From Caldimonas thermodepolymerans (lineage in GTDB: Bacteria; Pseudomonadota; Gammaproteobacteria; Burkholderiales; Burkholderiaceae_C): a DNA stretch of 64,000 bases. A program made the translations under genes and the position numbers. The stretch spans positions 2,294,001 through 2,358,000 of the forward strand of contig NZ_CP064338.1 of NCBI RefSeq assembly GCF_015476235.1, given 5' to 3'. How positions within the stretch are numbered: position 1 is the first letter of the stretch; every line of letters begins with the position of its first letter. Below are positions 30,357-38,399 of this stretch, in pieces. The notes beneath the pieces were generated by a model that worked only from the letters and a program-made list of their open reading frames with translations, searched no databases and was not told the DNA's origin.

Positions 30357-31850
30357 TCAGCCCTTGCTTCCCGACGGCAACTCCGCGACGAGACGCAGGG
30401 AAACCGAAAGTTCGTCCAGCTGGAAGTGAGGACGAACGAAGGAAACCGCCCGATACACCCCTGGACGGCCCGGAACCTCGGAGACCTGGACCGACGCCTC
30501 GCGCAGCGGGTACTGCGCCTTGGTCTCCTGGGACGCGGCATCGTCCGACGTGACGTACTGCGAGATCCAGCGATTGAGGAACTCCTCGACGTTCGCTGCC
30601 GATGCAAAGCTGCCGATCTTGTCGCGCATCATTGCCTTCATGTAGTGCGCGATGCGACACACCGCGAACATGTACTGCAGTTGCGCGGACAGCGACGCGT
30701 TGGCATTGGCGGCATCGGAGTCGTACTTCTTGGGCTTCTGCGCCGACTGGGCCCCGAAGAACGCGGCGTAGTCGGTGTTCTTGCAATGCACCAGCGGTAT
30801 GAACCCCAGGTCACTGAGTTCCTTCTCCCGGCGGTCGGTGATCGAGATCTCGGTGGGGCACTTCAGCGCGACCTCGCCATCGTCCGTCTTGAAGGTGTGC
30901 GTCGGCAGGTCCTCGACCAGCCCGCCCCCCTCTACCCCGCGGATCGCGGCGCACCAGCCGTGGTTCTCGAATGCGGCCGTCAGCCGGGCGCCGAACGCAT
31001 AGGCGGTGTTCACCCAGAGGTAGCGCTGGTGATCGGTGCCGTCGACCTGTTCGACGAAGTTGAACCCCTCGACGACGGTCCCGTCCTTGGGGTTGTACGG
31101 CAGGCGCCCCAGGAAACGCGGCAGCGCCAGGCCGACATAGCGGGCGTCCTCGGACTCGCGGAACGACTTCCACTTCGCATAGTCGACCGTGTCGAACACC
31201 TTGGAAAGGTCGCGCGGCTTGCCCAGATCCGTGAAGGACTCGAGCCCGAACAGTTCCGGCGATGCCGCTGCAATGAACGGGGCGTGGGCTGCGGCGGCCA
31301 CATGCGACATCTGCTCGATGAAGTACATGTCTTCCGGCTGCCGGCCGATCTCGAAATCGCCGATCAGGGCGCCGAAGGGTGCGCCACCGAAGGTGCCGAA
31401 CTCCTCCTCGTAGACCGTCTTGAACAGCGTGCTCTGGTCGAAGTCGATCGCGGTGCTGAAGTCGCGGATCAGGTCCTTCTTGGTCGCGTTGAGCACCTTG
31501 ATCTTCATCATCACGCCGGTCGAGGTGTGCTTGCACAGGTAGTGCAGGCCCCGCCAGGACGCTTCCAGCTTCTGGAACTCGGGCGCATGCATCACCTCGC
31601 TGAGCTGGACCGAGATCAGGTGGTCCAGCTCGGCCACACGCGCGTCCAGGGCGGCCGACAGGTTGTCGGACACCACCACCGTGCCTTGCAGCACTTCGCG
31701 CACCAGCTCGGCGATGATGTCCCGGGCCCGGGCGTGCTCGGTTGCCGACTTGGCCACCTTGCTCTGTTCGACGATCTGGTCCAGCAGGCTGGCGTCCCGC
31801 TCCAGGACCGGCTGGTCGGCTTGCATCGCTGCGGCCGCTTGTGTGCTCAT
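30357..31850 (-). CDS. tssC: Type VI secretion sheath large subunit TssC
   Basis: TssC and TssB form the contractile sheath around the Hcp tube. The 497-residue protein shows LSEVMHAPEFQKLEASWRGL, the FGALIGDFEIGRQPEDM block and ending motifs close to VPGRPGVYRAVSFVRPHFQL. It begins 3 bp after the tssB stop, so expression of the two sheath proteins is tightly coupled. Confidence 0.98.
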   Translation of the reverse strand: MSTQAAAAMQADQPVLERDASLLDQIVEQSKVAKSATEHARARDIIAELVREVLQGTVVVSDNLSAALDARVAELDHLISVQLSEVMHAPEFQKLEASWRGLHYLCKHTSTGVMMKIKVLNATKKDLIRDFSTAIDFDQSTLFKTVYEEEFGTFGGAPFGALIGDFEIGRQPEDMYFIEQMSHVAAAAHAPFIAAASPELFGLESFTDLGKPRDLSKVFDTVDYAKWKSFRESEDARYVGLALPRFLGRLPYNPKDGTVVEGFNFVEQVDGTDHQRYLWVNTAYAFGARLTAAFENHGWCAAIRGVEGGGLVEDLPTHTFKTDDGEVALKCPTEISITDRREKELSDLGFIPLVHCKNTDYAAFFGAQSAQKPKKYDSDAANANASLSAQLQYMFAVCRIAHYMKAMMRDKIGSFASAANVEEFLNRWISQYVTSDDAASQETKAQYPLREASVQVSEVPGRPGVYRAVSFVRPHFQLDELSVSLRLVAELPSGSKG

Positions 31851-31853
31851 CGT

Positions 31854-32369
31854 TCACTCCTTGCCCTGCCCGGCCTCGCGGCCCAGCTGCTGCAGCCGCT
31901 CGGTGTTGCCCAGCACCTCGGCCAGCAGGTCTTCGAGCTTCTCGTTGCCGGCCAGCTTGTTGCGCAGGTCCGCGAGCTTGGACCGTGCCTCCAGCAGCTT
32001 GCGCAGTGGTTCGACCTGCTGGACGACGGACTCCGGCCGGAAGTCATCGAGCTTGTTGAAGCGCAGGTCGACCGCAAACTCGCCTCCTTCGGGCGACAGG
32101 CGGTTCTTCACGCGATAGGAAACGCGGGGAGCCATGCCGGCCATGACCTCGTCGAAGCTGTCAAGGTCCACGTTGATGAACTTCCGGTCTTTCAGCCGGG
32201 GTTGCGGCTTGTCCGGAGCGGGCTGTCCGGTGAAGTCGCCCAGGACCCCCACGACGAACGGGATCTCCTTCTGTTCGATCGCATCGCCGATCTCGACCTC
32301 GTAGGTCAGTTGCACACGCGGCGGTCGAACCTTCTCGAGCCGCTTCTGGACACTGTCTCGCTTGGCCAT
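31854..32369 (-). CDS. tssB: Type VI secretion sheath small subunit TssB
   Basis: The smaller sheath protein, which interlocks with TssC. The 171-residue sequence has the family markers VQLTYEVEIGDAIEQKEIPF, VVGVLGDFTGQP, FINVDLDSFDEVM and VDLRFNKLDDFRPESVV. It is preceded by the lipoprotein gene by 27 bp and followed at once by tssC. Confidence 0.97.
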   Translation of the reverse strand: MAKRDSVQKRLEKVRPPRVQLTYEVEIGDAIEQKEIPFVVGVLGDFTGQPAPDKPQPRLKDRKFINVDLDSFDEVMAGMAPRVSYRVKNRLSPEGGEFAVDLRFNKLDDFRPESVVQQVEPLRKLLEARSKLADLRNKLAGNEKLEDLLAEVLGNTERLQQLGREAGQGKE

Positions 32370-32396
32370 GGGAAGTCCTTCGTCCTGTCAGGAAAG

Positions 32397-33044
32397 TCAC
32401 TGCAGCGCTTCGAACGGATGGCGCCCGCCCCCGCCAAAGGCCGGTGCGGCAGGCAAAGGCGTGCTGCGCACCGCGCGCTGTCCACGTCGCTCCGACGCCC
32501 CGCCGGCGCGGCCCGCATGCGGGCGCTCCCCGGCAGCGGCATGACCTGGCATGGCCGCCGCGGGCGTCGGCACGAGCACCGGTTCGCCCAGGGCATCGCG
32601 GATCAGTCGCGCCAGGGATTCCGCTTCACTGCGGGTCGAACCACTGACGGCGTTGGCCTGGCGCAGGCGGGCCAATGCATCGGCAGAGACCCGCAGGCCG
32701 CTGACGGCCAGGATGCTGCGCGCCGTGACATCGGAGGTGTCACGCTGCAGCACTTCCTGGGCAGCCACGATGGCCGCGCCGTAGTTCATCACGTCGAAAT
32801 GGATCTGCGCTGTCTTCAGCCATGGCTGCTTGCTGCCAGGGTGCGCGCGCGCTGCGGCGTCCAGCAGCGACAGGGCTTTGGCAACGTCGCCCTGCTGCTG
32901 CGCCGCGGTGGCTTCGTCCAGTGCCTGCGCCAGATCGACGACCGGAGCCGAGCTCCTCGGTGTCGTCGTGCATGCCGTCATCCCGGCTACGGCCACCACT
33001 GCGACGGCAGCGGCCATGCGCCGGATCGTTCCATCGCCTCTCAA
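32397..33044 (-). CDS. TPR-type lipoprotein of the type VI locus (TagM position)
   Basis: A 215-residue predicted lipoprotein. A hydrophobic segment (AAAVAVVAVAGMTACTT) ends in a lipobox-like MTAC. A helical region with TPR-like repeats follows (AQQQGDVAKALSLLDAAARAHPGSKQPW and similar). The C-terminal ~60 residues are Ala/Pro/Gly-rich and probably unstructured. Start is TTG at 33044 behind GGAGGG; an ATG nine codons in has a poorer ribosome-binding site. In Burkholderia type VI clusters a lipoprotein named TagM holds this same place before tssB, so I infer equivalence from position and architecture. Its role is unknown. Confidence 0.7.
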   Translation of the reverse strand: MRGDGTIRRMAAAVAVVAVAGMTACTTTPRSSAPVVDLAQALDEATAAQQQGDVAKALSLLDAAARAHPGSKQPWLKTAQIHFDVMNYGAAIVAAQEVLQRDTSDVTARSILAVSGLRVSADALARLRQANAVSGSTRSEAESLARLIRDALGEPVLVPTPAAAMPGHAAAGERPHAGRAGGASERRGQRAVRSTPLPAAPAFGGGGRHPFEALQ

Positions 33045-33294
33045 AGAGACCCTCCCTCACCTCGTGTCCACGTGCCCTGATCGAACAGGACCGCGTACTT
33101 TGAACGGCGCGGATTAAAACCGAACTCTTTGGCGACCCGCACCCCCCTCTATAGGTGTGTTACACGCATTTACCTCATCCAACTCGGCGTCACAAACACC
33201 CCTGTGTTGAAGGGGATCGACACGCCCCGCTGCACCACTACACTACGGCGCCGTTTGCAACGACTACAACAAGCCTCTCAGGGAAGGGTCGCTC
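33045..33294. promoter_or_regulatory. Divergent control region of the type VI locus
   Basis: This 250-bp gap separates the two divergent arms and must hold both promoters. It is clearly less G+C-rich than its surroundings. I see a short near-palindrome GTGTTACAC around 33157-33165 and CCCCT...AGGGG around 33199-33215. I found no convincing -35/-10 pair and no -24/-12 (sigma-54) element with GG-N10-GC spacing. Confidence 0.5.
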
Positions 33295-33957
33295 ATGCAG
33301 GCGGTGAACCAGCCGCACGCCGTCGTGGCGGTACGCACCTTGGTCGCGCTCTGCCTGTGCCTGCTGGCCGGTTGCGGGACGGCAACCAAGGCCGTGCAGG
33401 TGCTGGGCTTGGTGAAGGACAAGGCGCTCGAGGTCGTCGGGCTCAAGGCGCCCGAGCCGCAGCTGCCGGACCTCAGCCGGCCAGCACGTCCGGTGAAGCT
33501 GATCATCCATGCCAGCCCCTCGCTCAACGTCGACGACTCGGGGCGCTCGCTCGCGCTGGTGACCCGCATCTACAAGCTCAGGCGGACACAGGCCTTCCTC
33601 CAGGCGCCGTATGAAACGTTCGGCGACCGCGAGCGCGAGCAGGCGCAACTGGGCGAGGACATCGTCGAGGTCCGCGACCTGCAACTGCTACCCGACCAAC
33701 GCCACGAGATCCTGGAGCGCGTCACGCGCGAAGCCCCGTACATCGGCGTCGTCGCGCTGTTCCGCGCACCTGCGCCGCAGCGTTGGCGGTATGCCTTTTC
33801 GGCCGACGCGGTCCGGGACACCGGCATCACGCTGGGCGCACACGCGTGCAGCCTCAGCGTCGCCGCAGGCGAACCGCTCCATGCCACGTCGCAGCTGACC
33901 ACCATGGGCCCGGGCCCGTGCCCAGGTCCCCAGGAAGAAGGGGTTCACCGGCAGTGA
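33295..33957 (+). CDS. tssJ: Type VI secretion outer-membrane lipoprotein TssJ
   Basis: TssJ anchors the TssL-TssM membrane complex to the outer membrane. The 220-residue protein has a lipoprotein signal: hydrophobic VRTLVALCLCLLAGC with lipobox LAGC. The TssJ beta-sandwich follows (VKLIIHASPSLNVDDSGRSL, VTRIYKLRRTQAFLQAPYE), with the loop that contacts TssM. It opens the rightward arm; its stop overlaps the GTG of tssK by 4 nt. Confidence 0.95.
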   Translation: MQAVNQPHAVVAVRTLVALCLCLLAGCGTATKAVQVLGLVKDKALEVVGLKAPEPQLPDLSRPARPVKLIIHASPSLNVDDSGRSLALVTRIYKLRRTQAFLQAPYETFGDREREQAQLGEDIVEVRDLQLLPDQRHEILERVTREAPYIGVVALFRAPAPQRWRYAFSADAVRDTGITLGAHACSLSVAAGEPLHATSQLTTMGPGPCPGPQEEGVHRQ

Positions 33958-35303
33958 TCCACTCAGCCAAAGTCCTCTGGGGCGAAGGCCTCTTCCTTCG
34001 CCCCCAGCATTTCCAGCGCCAGGACGCCTACCACGAGTGGCGACTGGCACAGACCGCGCGCATCCTGCATCCGTATGCCTGGGGGTTGCGCCATCTGAAG
34101 GTCGACAGCGATGCGCTGCACGCCGGTGTCCTGCGCGTGCTCGAACTGCAGGTGGTGTTTCCCGACGGGGAACTCTACCGAGCCCCGGAAGAGGACGAGC
34201 TGCCGCCGCCCGTGTCGCTGGATGGCCTGTCCGACCACAGCGCCGAAGCGACCTTCCACCTGGCGATCGCCCCCCTGCGCAGCGCCGGCAGCAACTTCGT
34301 CGCGAATGCAGAGAGCCCCGACGCAGGCGTGCGCTACGTCCAGAGCAACCAGGAAGCGCCGGACTGGTACACCGCGGCAGTGACCGCCGAAGTCTCGCTG
34401 TTGCGCAAGCGGGCGCGGCTGCTGGCCGGGCACGAACCGCGCGATCACCTGGTCAGCCTGCCCGTGCTGCGCGTGCGGCGCACCTCGAGCGGCAGCTTCG
34501 AGCTGGACGGCCGCTTCATCCCGCCCTGCACCTCGGTGCAATCGTCACCGGCGCTGGCGCTGATGCTGCGCCGCCTGCTCGACGTGCTCCAGGCCAAGGT
34601 CGACGCGCTGTACGGCTTCCACCGCGAACCTGCCAAGCACGTCATTGAGTTCCGCTCCGGCGACGTGGCGTCCTTCTGGCTGCTCCACACTGCCAGTTCG
34701 AGCCATGCGGCGCTGTCCCATCTCCTGCGCCATCCCGGACTGCACCCGGAACGCCTGTTCCAGGCCCTGCTGCAACTGGCCGGCGCGCTGCTCACCTTCT
34801 CGAAGACCTTCACGCTGGCGGACCTGCCAAGCTACCACCATGCCGACCCAGGACCGGCCTTCGTCCGGCTCGACCACATCATCCGCGAGCTGCTCGAGAC
34901 GGTCATCTCGACGCGCTACTTCTCGATCGCGTTGAGCGAGACCAAGCCGTCGTTCCACCAGGGTCGCCTCGATGCCGGTCAGCTCACGCCGTCGACGAGC
35001 TTCTACCTCGGCGTGGCGGCTGCGATGCCGCCCGCGGAACTGGTCGAGGCCGTGCCGCTGCGCTTCAAGCTCGGGGCGCCGGACGACGTCGACAAACTGG
35101 TGCTCTCGGCCATGCCGGGGATTCGGCTGGTCCATGCCCCGCAGGTGCCGGCAGCCGTCCCGGTGCGTCCGGGCACCTACTACTTCGCGCTCGAACCCCG
35201 CGGCGCACTCTATGAGCGCATGCTGCAGGCCCAGGCCGTGGCGATCTACGCCCCGCAGGGATGGAACGACCTGACGATCGAACTGATTGCGGTGAACGCA
35301 TGA
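33954..35303 (+). CDS. tssK: Type VI secretion baseplate protein TssK
   Basis: TssK trimers connect the baseplate to the membrane complex. The 449-residue protein has the family N-terminus KVLWGEGLFLRPQHFQRQD and later VDALYGFHREP. The middle block is IRELLETVISTRYFSIAL. Start is GTG at 33954 in the overlap GTGA with tssJ; this gives the exact conserved N-terminus. The stop overlaps the tssL ATG. Confidence 0.97.
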   Translation: MIHSAKVLWGEGLFLRPQHFQRQDAYHEWRLAQTARILHPYAWGLRHLKVDSDALHAGVLRVLELQVVFPDGELYRAPEEDELPPPVSLDGLSDHSAEATFHLAIAPLRSAGSNFVANAESPDAGVRYVQSNQEAPDWYTAAVTAEVSLLRKRARLLAGHEPRDHLVSLPVLRVRRTSSGSFELDGRFIPPCTSVQSSPALALMLRRLLDVLQAKVDALYGFHREPAKHVIEFRSGDVASFWLLHTASSSHAALSHLLRHPGLHPERLFQALLQLAGALLTFSKTFTLADLPSYHHADPGPAFVRLDHIIRELLETVISTRYFSIALSETKPSFHQGRLDAGQLTPSTSFYLGVAAAMPPAELVEAVPLRFKLGAPDDVDKLVLSAMPGIRLVHAPQVPAAVPVRPGTYYFALEPRGALYERMLQAQAVAIYAPQGWNDLTIELIAVNA

Positions 35304-36091
35304 GCACGCCCGCCTCCACACCGCCGTCGCTGTTCCGGCCAGCCCCCGGTCCGGCCACCGTCGCACCGCCGCCCCACTCTCCGGCGGATGCCCGCACGCT
35401 CCTGGACCTGATGTACGACGGCTTCTACATGCTGTTCCTGCTGAAGAACAAGCATGCCCCAGCCGACGCCGACACGTTCCGCGACAAGGTCAAGACCTTC
35501 CTGCGCGAATTCGAACGCGAGGCCGACCGCCTGCATGTCGCCGCCGAGGACATCTACCTCTCCAAGTACGCGTTCTGCGCACTGGTCGACGAAACCGTGC
35601 TGACGTCGTCGTTCCGCATCCGTGAGGCCTGGGAACGTCAACCCTTGCAGGTGCAGTTCTTCGGTGACCAGCTGGCCGGCGAAAACTTTTTCCAGCGCCT
35701 GGAAGAACTGCGCCGCCACGGCGCGGCACGGGTGCAGGTCCTGGAGGTGTTCCACATGTGCCTGTTGCTCGGGTTCCAGGGCAAGTACCTGCTCGAAGGC
35801 ACGGAGAAGCTGAACTACCTGACGGCCCGCCTGGGCGACGAGATCGCGCACCTGAAAGGCCGGCGTGCCGCCTTTGCGCCGCACTGGGCGCCCCCCGACC
35901 GGATCAGCCATGCACTGAAGAACGAAGTGCCCCTCTGGGTCATGGGTGGCGTGTTCGCACTGCTCGGGCTCGCGGCCTTCCTCGGTCTGCGCTGGTCGCT
36001 CGATCACTCGACCAGAAGCCAGCTGGCTGGCTACCAGCAACTAGTCCGACTGCCTCCGCAATCCGCGCACCTGACGATCACGTTGCCGTGA
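35300..36091 (+). CDS. tssL: Type VI secretion inner-membrane protein TssL (DotU/IcmH type)
   Basis: TssL forms the inner-membrane part of the complex with TssM and contacts TssK. The 263-residue protein has a cytoplasmic helical DotU domain (LLDLMYDGFYMLFLLKNK, KYAFCALVDETVLTS, FFGDQLAGENFF, CLLLGFQGKY). A single C-terminal membrane helix lies at about residues 211-234 (PLWVMGGVFALLGLAAFLGL). About 27 periplasmic residues remain after it. There is no OmpA domain, so peptidoglycan binding must come from another protein, probably the OmpA-like one at the end of this arm. ATGA overlap with tssK. Confidence 0.96.
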   Translation: MSTPASTPPSLFRPAPGPATVAPPPHSPADARTLLDLMYDGFYMLFLLKNKHAPADADTFRDKVKTFLREFEREADRLHVAAEDIYLSKYAFCALVDETVLTSSFRIREAWERQPLQVQFFGDQLAGENFFQRLEELRRHGAARVQVLEVFHMCLLLGFQGKYLLEGTEKLNYLTARLGDEIAHLKGRRAAFAPHWAPPDRISHALKNEVPLWVMGGVFALLGLAAFLGLRWSLDHSTRSQLAGYQQLVRLPPQSAHLTITLP

Positions 36092-36175
36092 GTCCGCCAT
36101 GAGCGCGCTCGGCCAGGCTCGCTGCCACCGCCCGTCCTGCGTCGTCGAACCGGCCTGCGGTCCGACCGGATGGGA

Positions 36176-37084
36176 TCAGGGACGCACCTCCGCATCGGCA
36201 TGCGAGGATGCCGGACAGGCAGGGTCGCGCCCCCACAATCCGGAACAGATCCGTGCCCGGCACAGCCGGGCTTCCAGCCCGCCCAGTTGCATGCAGCGCT
36301 GCACCAGCTCGCCGGTGGGCAACGGCGGATCCTGCTGCAACACGACGTCGCGCGCCGGCCCGGCGTCGGGTGGTGCCGCAAGGCGCGGTGTCGGCGCGGG
36401 CGCGGCCCGATCGCGACCTGAGCCAGCCACGTGCGAGACCAGCGCTTCGAGCAGGTCGACGTCCGGGTCGCGTGGCGACGCAGCTTTGGCGGGCCGCGCA
36501 GCCGGATGCGCCGAGGCGCGACGCTGGGTTGGCGTCGCCTGGGCCAGGCTGTCCGCAACCGCCGCGGGGGTGACCATTCCATCTTCCGCATCCGGTGCCG
36601 CAGCCCCGGTGCGTTCGTCGCCGCGTGCGCCGGAGATCCCGTCCGTACCTATGGCCGAACCGGGCATGCCCGGCGACACGTCGCGGGTGGCCGCCGGCCC
36701 GGCGGCCATCTCGATCACCGCGACTTTGTGGTCCCCCGTGTCGCCCTGGGTCCACGTGTCCGGTGCCGGCGCATGCGAACCGGGTGCAGGTGTCCCCTGC
36801 TGCGCCGCATCCGCACCGAGTTCCATCCCATCCTGCCGGTTCGGAAGCCACCCGACCAGGGCTGCCGTAACAGCCGTCAACACCATGGGCCACAGCAGGC
36901 GCATCGCGCGGCGACGCCTGGCCCCGGCCCCGCGGGAACGCAAGCGCGAGGAACACGGTGGGGCTTCGATGCACGAGAGGATGCTGACAGGACCGTGGTC
37001 GCGCTCCTCGATGTCGTCGCCTGCGCTGCGCGGGTCGGCAAACAGGGACGGCCGGTGCTTTGCACCTGTCGTGTCGTGGTTCAA
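36176..37084 (-). CDS. Unrecognised single-pass membrane protein in the type VI locus
   Basis: A 302-residue protein I do not recognise. It opens with a TTG at 37084 behind a strong GGGAGG. The N-terminal ~60 residues are polar and Arg-rich (GAGARRRRAM), then one membrane helix (about 61-81, LLWPMVLTAVTAALVGWLP). After it comes a low-complexity Ala/Pro/Gly/Asp segment and a helical patch (DVDLLEALVSHVAG). The C-terminal domain has four cysteines in the pattern RC-x10-LC-x3-IC-x9-AC. Arg-rich side inward predicts a periplasmic C-terminus. It is the only minus-strand gene between tssL and the M15 peptidase gene. The expected codon bias is kept. Confidence 0.7.
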   Translation of the reverse strand: MNHDTTGAKHRPSLFADPRSAGDDIEERDHGPVSILSCIEAPPCSSRLRSRGAGARRRRAMRLLWPMVLTAVTAALVGWLPNRQDGMELGADAAQQGTPAPGSHAPAPDTWTQGDTGDHKVAVIEMAAGPAATRDVSPGMPGSAIGTDGISGARGDERTGAAAPDAEDGMVTPAAVADSLAQATPTQRRASAHPAARPAKAASPRDPDVDLLEALVSHVAGSGRDRAAPAPTPRLAAPPDAGPARDVVLQQDPPLPTGELVQRCMQLGGLEARLCRARICSGLWGRDPACPASSHADAEVRP

Positions 37085-37124
37085 GCCACTTCCTCCCTCG
37101 TATGCGTGCTGCGATGAGCACCCT

Positions 37125-37152
37125 CTGACGAGCCCGGGGGGGATTCTATAAA
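37125..37152 (+). promoter_or_regulatory. Putative promoter of the second type VI segment
   Basis: CTGACG (37125-37130), 16 bp, TATAAA (37147-37152). It lies 43 bp ahead of the M15 peptidase gene, in an A+T-richer patch between divergent genes. It would drive the peptidase-PAAR-tssM segment independently of tssJKL. Confidence 0.45.
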
Positions 37153-37194
37153 GCGGCCCCCCGCAGGCGCAGCAACGAAAACCTTGGTTACACG

Positions 37195-38049
37195 ATGACG
37201 CTGCCACTGCTGATCCTGGCCTCCGGCTTCCTGGGAACCTGCCTGGTCCTCGCCGTGGTGTTCCTGCCCGCGCCGCGGGCGTGGATGGCGACCTTGGTGA
37301 CCGGGCTCGCAGACGGACGGCGGCGGTCGCTGACCGACGGTCACGCGCCGGGGCGGCAACGCTGCCGGAGTGTCTTCGGGGCCTTGCGCGACGGGGTGCG
37401 CCGCTGCTGCTCCTGGCTGCGACGGCGCCGCAGTGCCTGTGGGGCCGTCCTCGCCCTGATCGTGCTGCCCCCCGCAGTGGTCTGCCTGCTGCGTGACCAT
37501 CACGTGCTGGACGGCTACCGCGAAGCGCCGGCAGACAGCGGCTCACTGGTCGCCAGGCTGCTGCAAGGAGAACAGCTCGTGCCTCCGCCGGCGGTGCCTC
37601 CGGACGTGTTCACCTCGCCGGAGCTCGAGCTGACCCGCCCACTGCTGTCCGGCGCGGATCGCGAGTGGGAACGCCTCGACCCGGAGTTCCGGCAACGGCT
37701 GTTGCTGGTGTTCCGGATCATGCAGGAGCAGCACGGCTACCCGATGGTGCTCCTCGAAGGCTATCGCAGCCCGGAACGGCAGGCCATGCTGCAGGCCATG
37801 GGGCCGCACGTGACGCACGCCGGACCGTTCCAGAGCTACCACCAGTACGGACTCGCCGCGGACATCGCGTTCCTGCGCGACGGACGCGTCGTCATCAGTG
37901 AACAGGACCCCTGGGCACTGCGCGGCTACCAGCTTTACGGCGAAGTGGCCGAGTCGCTCGGACTCACCTGGGGCGGCCGCTGGCGCCTGCGCGACCTGGG
38001 CCACGTCGAGCTGCGCCATCCGGGCCCGCCCCCCGAAAACAAGCAGTAG
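37195..38049 (+). CDS. tagX: Membrane-anchored M15-type peptidoglycan peptidase (TagX-like)
   Basis: A 284-residue protein with two N-terminal membrane helices (about 4-25 and 80-102) and a VanY/M15-type zinc peptidase domain. Zinc and catalytic residues are in SYHQYGLAADIAF (His216 and Asp223 in H-x6-D) and RDLGHVEL (Asp267 and His270 in D-x2-H). The EGYRSPERQ motif is also typical. In Acinetobacter an L,D-endopeptidase named TagX is needed for type VI assembly, probably opening peptidoglycan for the membrane complex. I infer the same role here from domain and position; direct orthology is not proven. Confidence 0.8.
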   Translation: MTLPLLILASGFLGTCLVLAVVFLPAPRAWMATLVTGLADGRRRSLTDGHAPGRQRCRSVFGALRDGVRRCCSWLRRRRSACGAVLALIVLPPAVVCLLRDHHVLDGYREAPADSGSLVARLLQGEQLVPPPAVPPDVFTSPELELTRPLLSGADREWERLDPEFRQRLLLVFRIMQEQHGYPMVLLEGYRSPERQAMLQAMGPHVTHAGPFQSYHQYGLAADIAFLRDGRVVISEQDPWALRGYQLYGEVAESLGLTWGGRWRLRDLGHVELRHPGPPPENKQ

Positions 38050-38111
38050 CCGATACACCCGTTGTCTCGCTAGACTCGCGCCCACAAAAAAACCGTTCAG
38101 GGAGGGACATC

Positions 38112-38381
38112 ATGGCAAGACCGTTCATCGTCCTTGGCGATGTCACCAGCCACGGTGGCAAGGTCATCGAAGCCTCCGGCACGACGGACACGCACGGCAG
38201 GCGCATCGCCCGTGTCGGCGACAAGGTGACCTGCCCGAAGAAGGGGCACGGACGCACCACCGTGATCGTCACCGGCGACCCGACCATGCTGATCGACGGC
38301 CAACCGGCCGCGCGCCATGGCGACAGGACCGCCTGCGGCGCCACGCTGATCGCCAGCCAGCTCACGAGCACCGACCTCTGA
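38112..38381 (+). CDS. PAAR-domain spike-tip protein
   Basis: An 89-residue protein made of a single PAAR domain. PAAR proteins form the sharp zinc-bound cone on top of the VgrG spike. Visible hallmarks are the glycine-rich GDVTSHGGKVIEASGTT, ARVGDKVTCP, and the ending PAARHGDRTACGATLI with Cys and His zinc ligands. It has no effector extension, so it may act as a bare tip or carry effectors non-covalently. It lies 62 bp after the M15 peptidase gene. Confidence 0.93.
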   Translation: MARPFIVLGDVTSHGGKVIEASGTTDTHGRRIARVGDKVTCPKKGHGRTTVIVTGDPTMLIDGQPAARHGDRTACGATLIASQLTSTDL

Positions 38382-38399
38382 CGCCACGGAGCGAGGAAG

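Noticed and set aside
33045-33294. Sigma-54 promoter for the type VI operons
   Set aside because: The nearest candidate (GGCGCCGTTTGC near 33248) has 8 bp rather than 10 bp between GG and GC.
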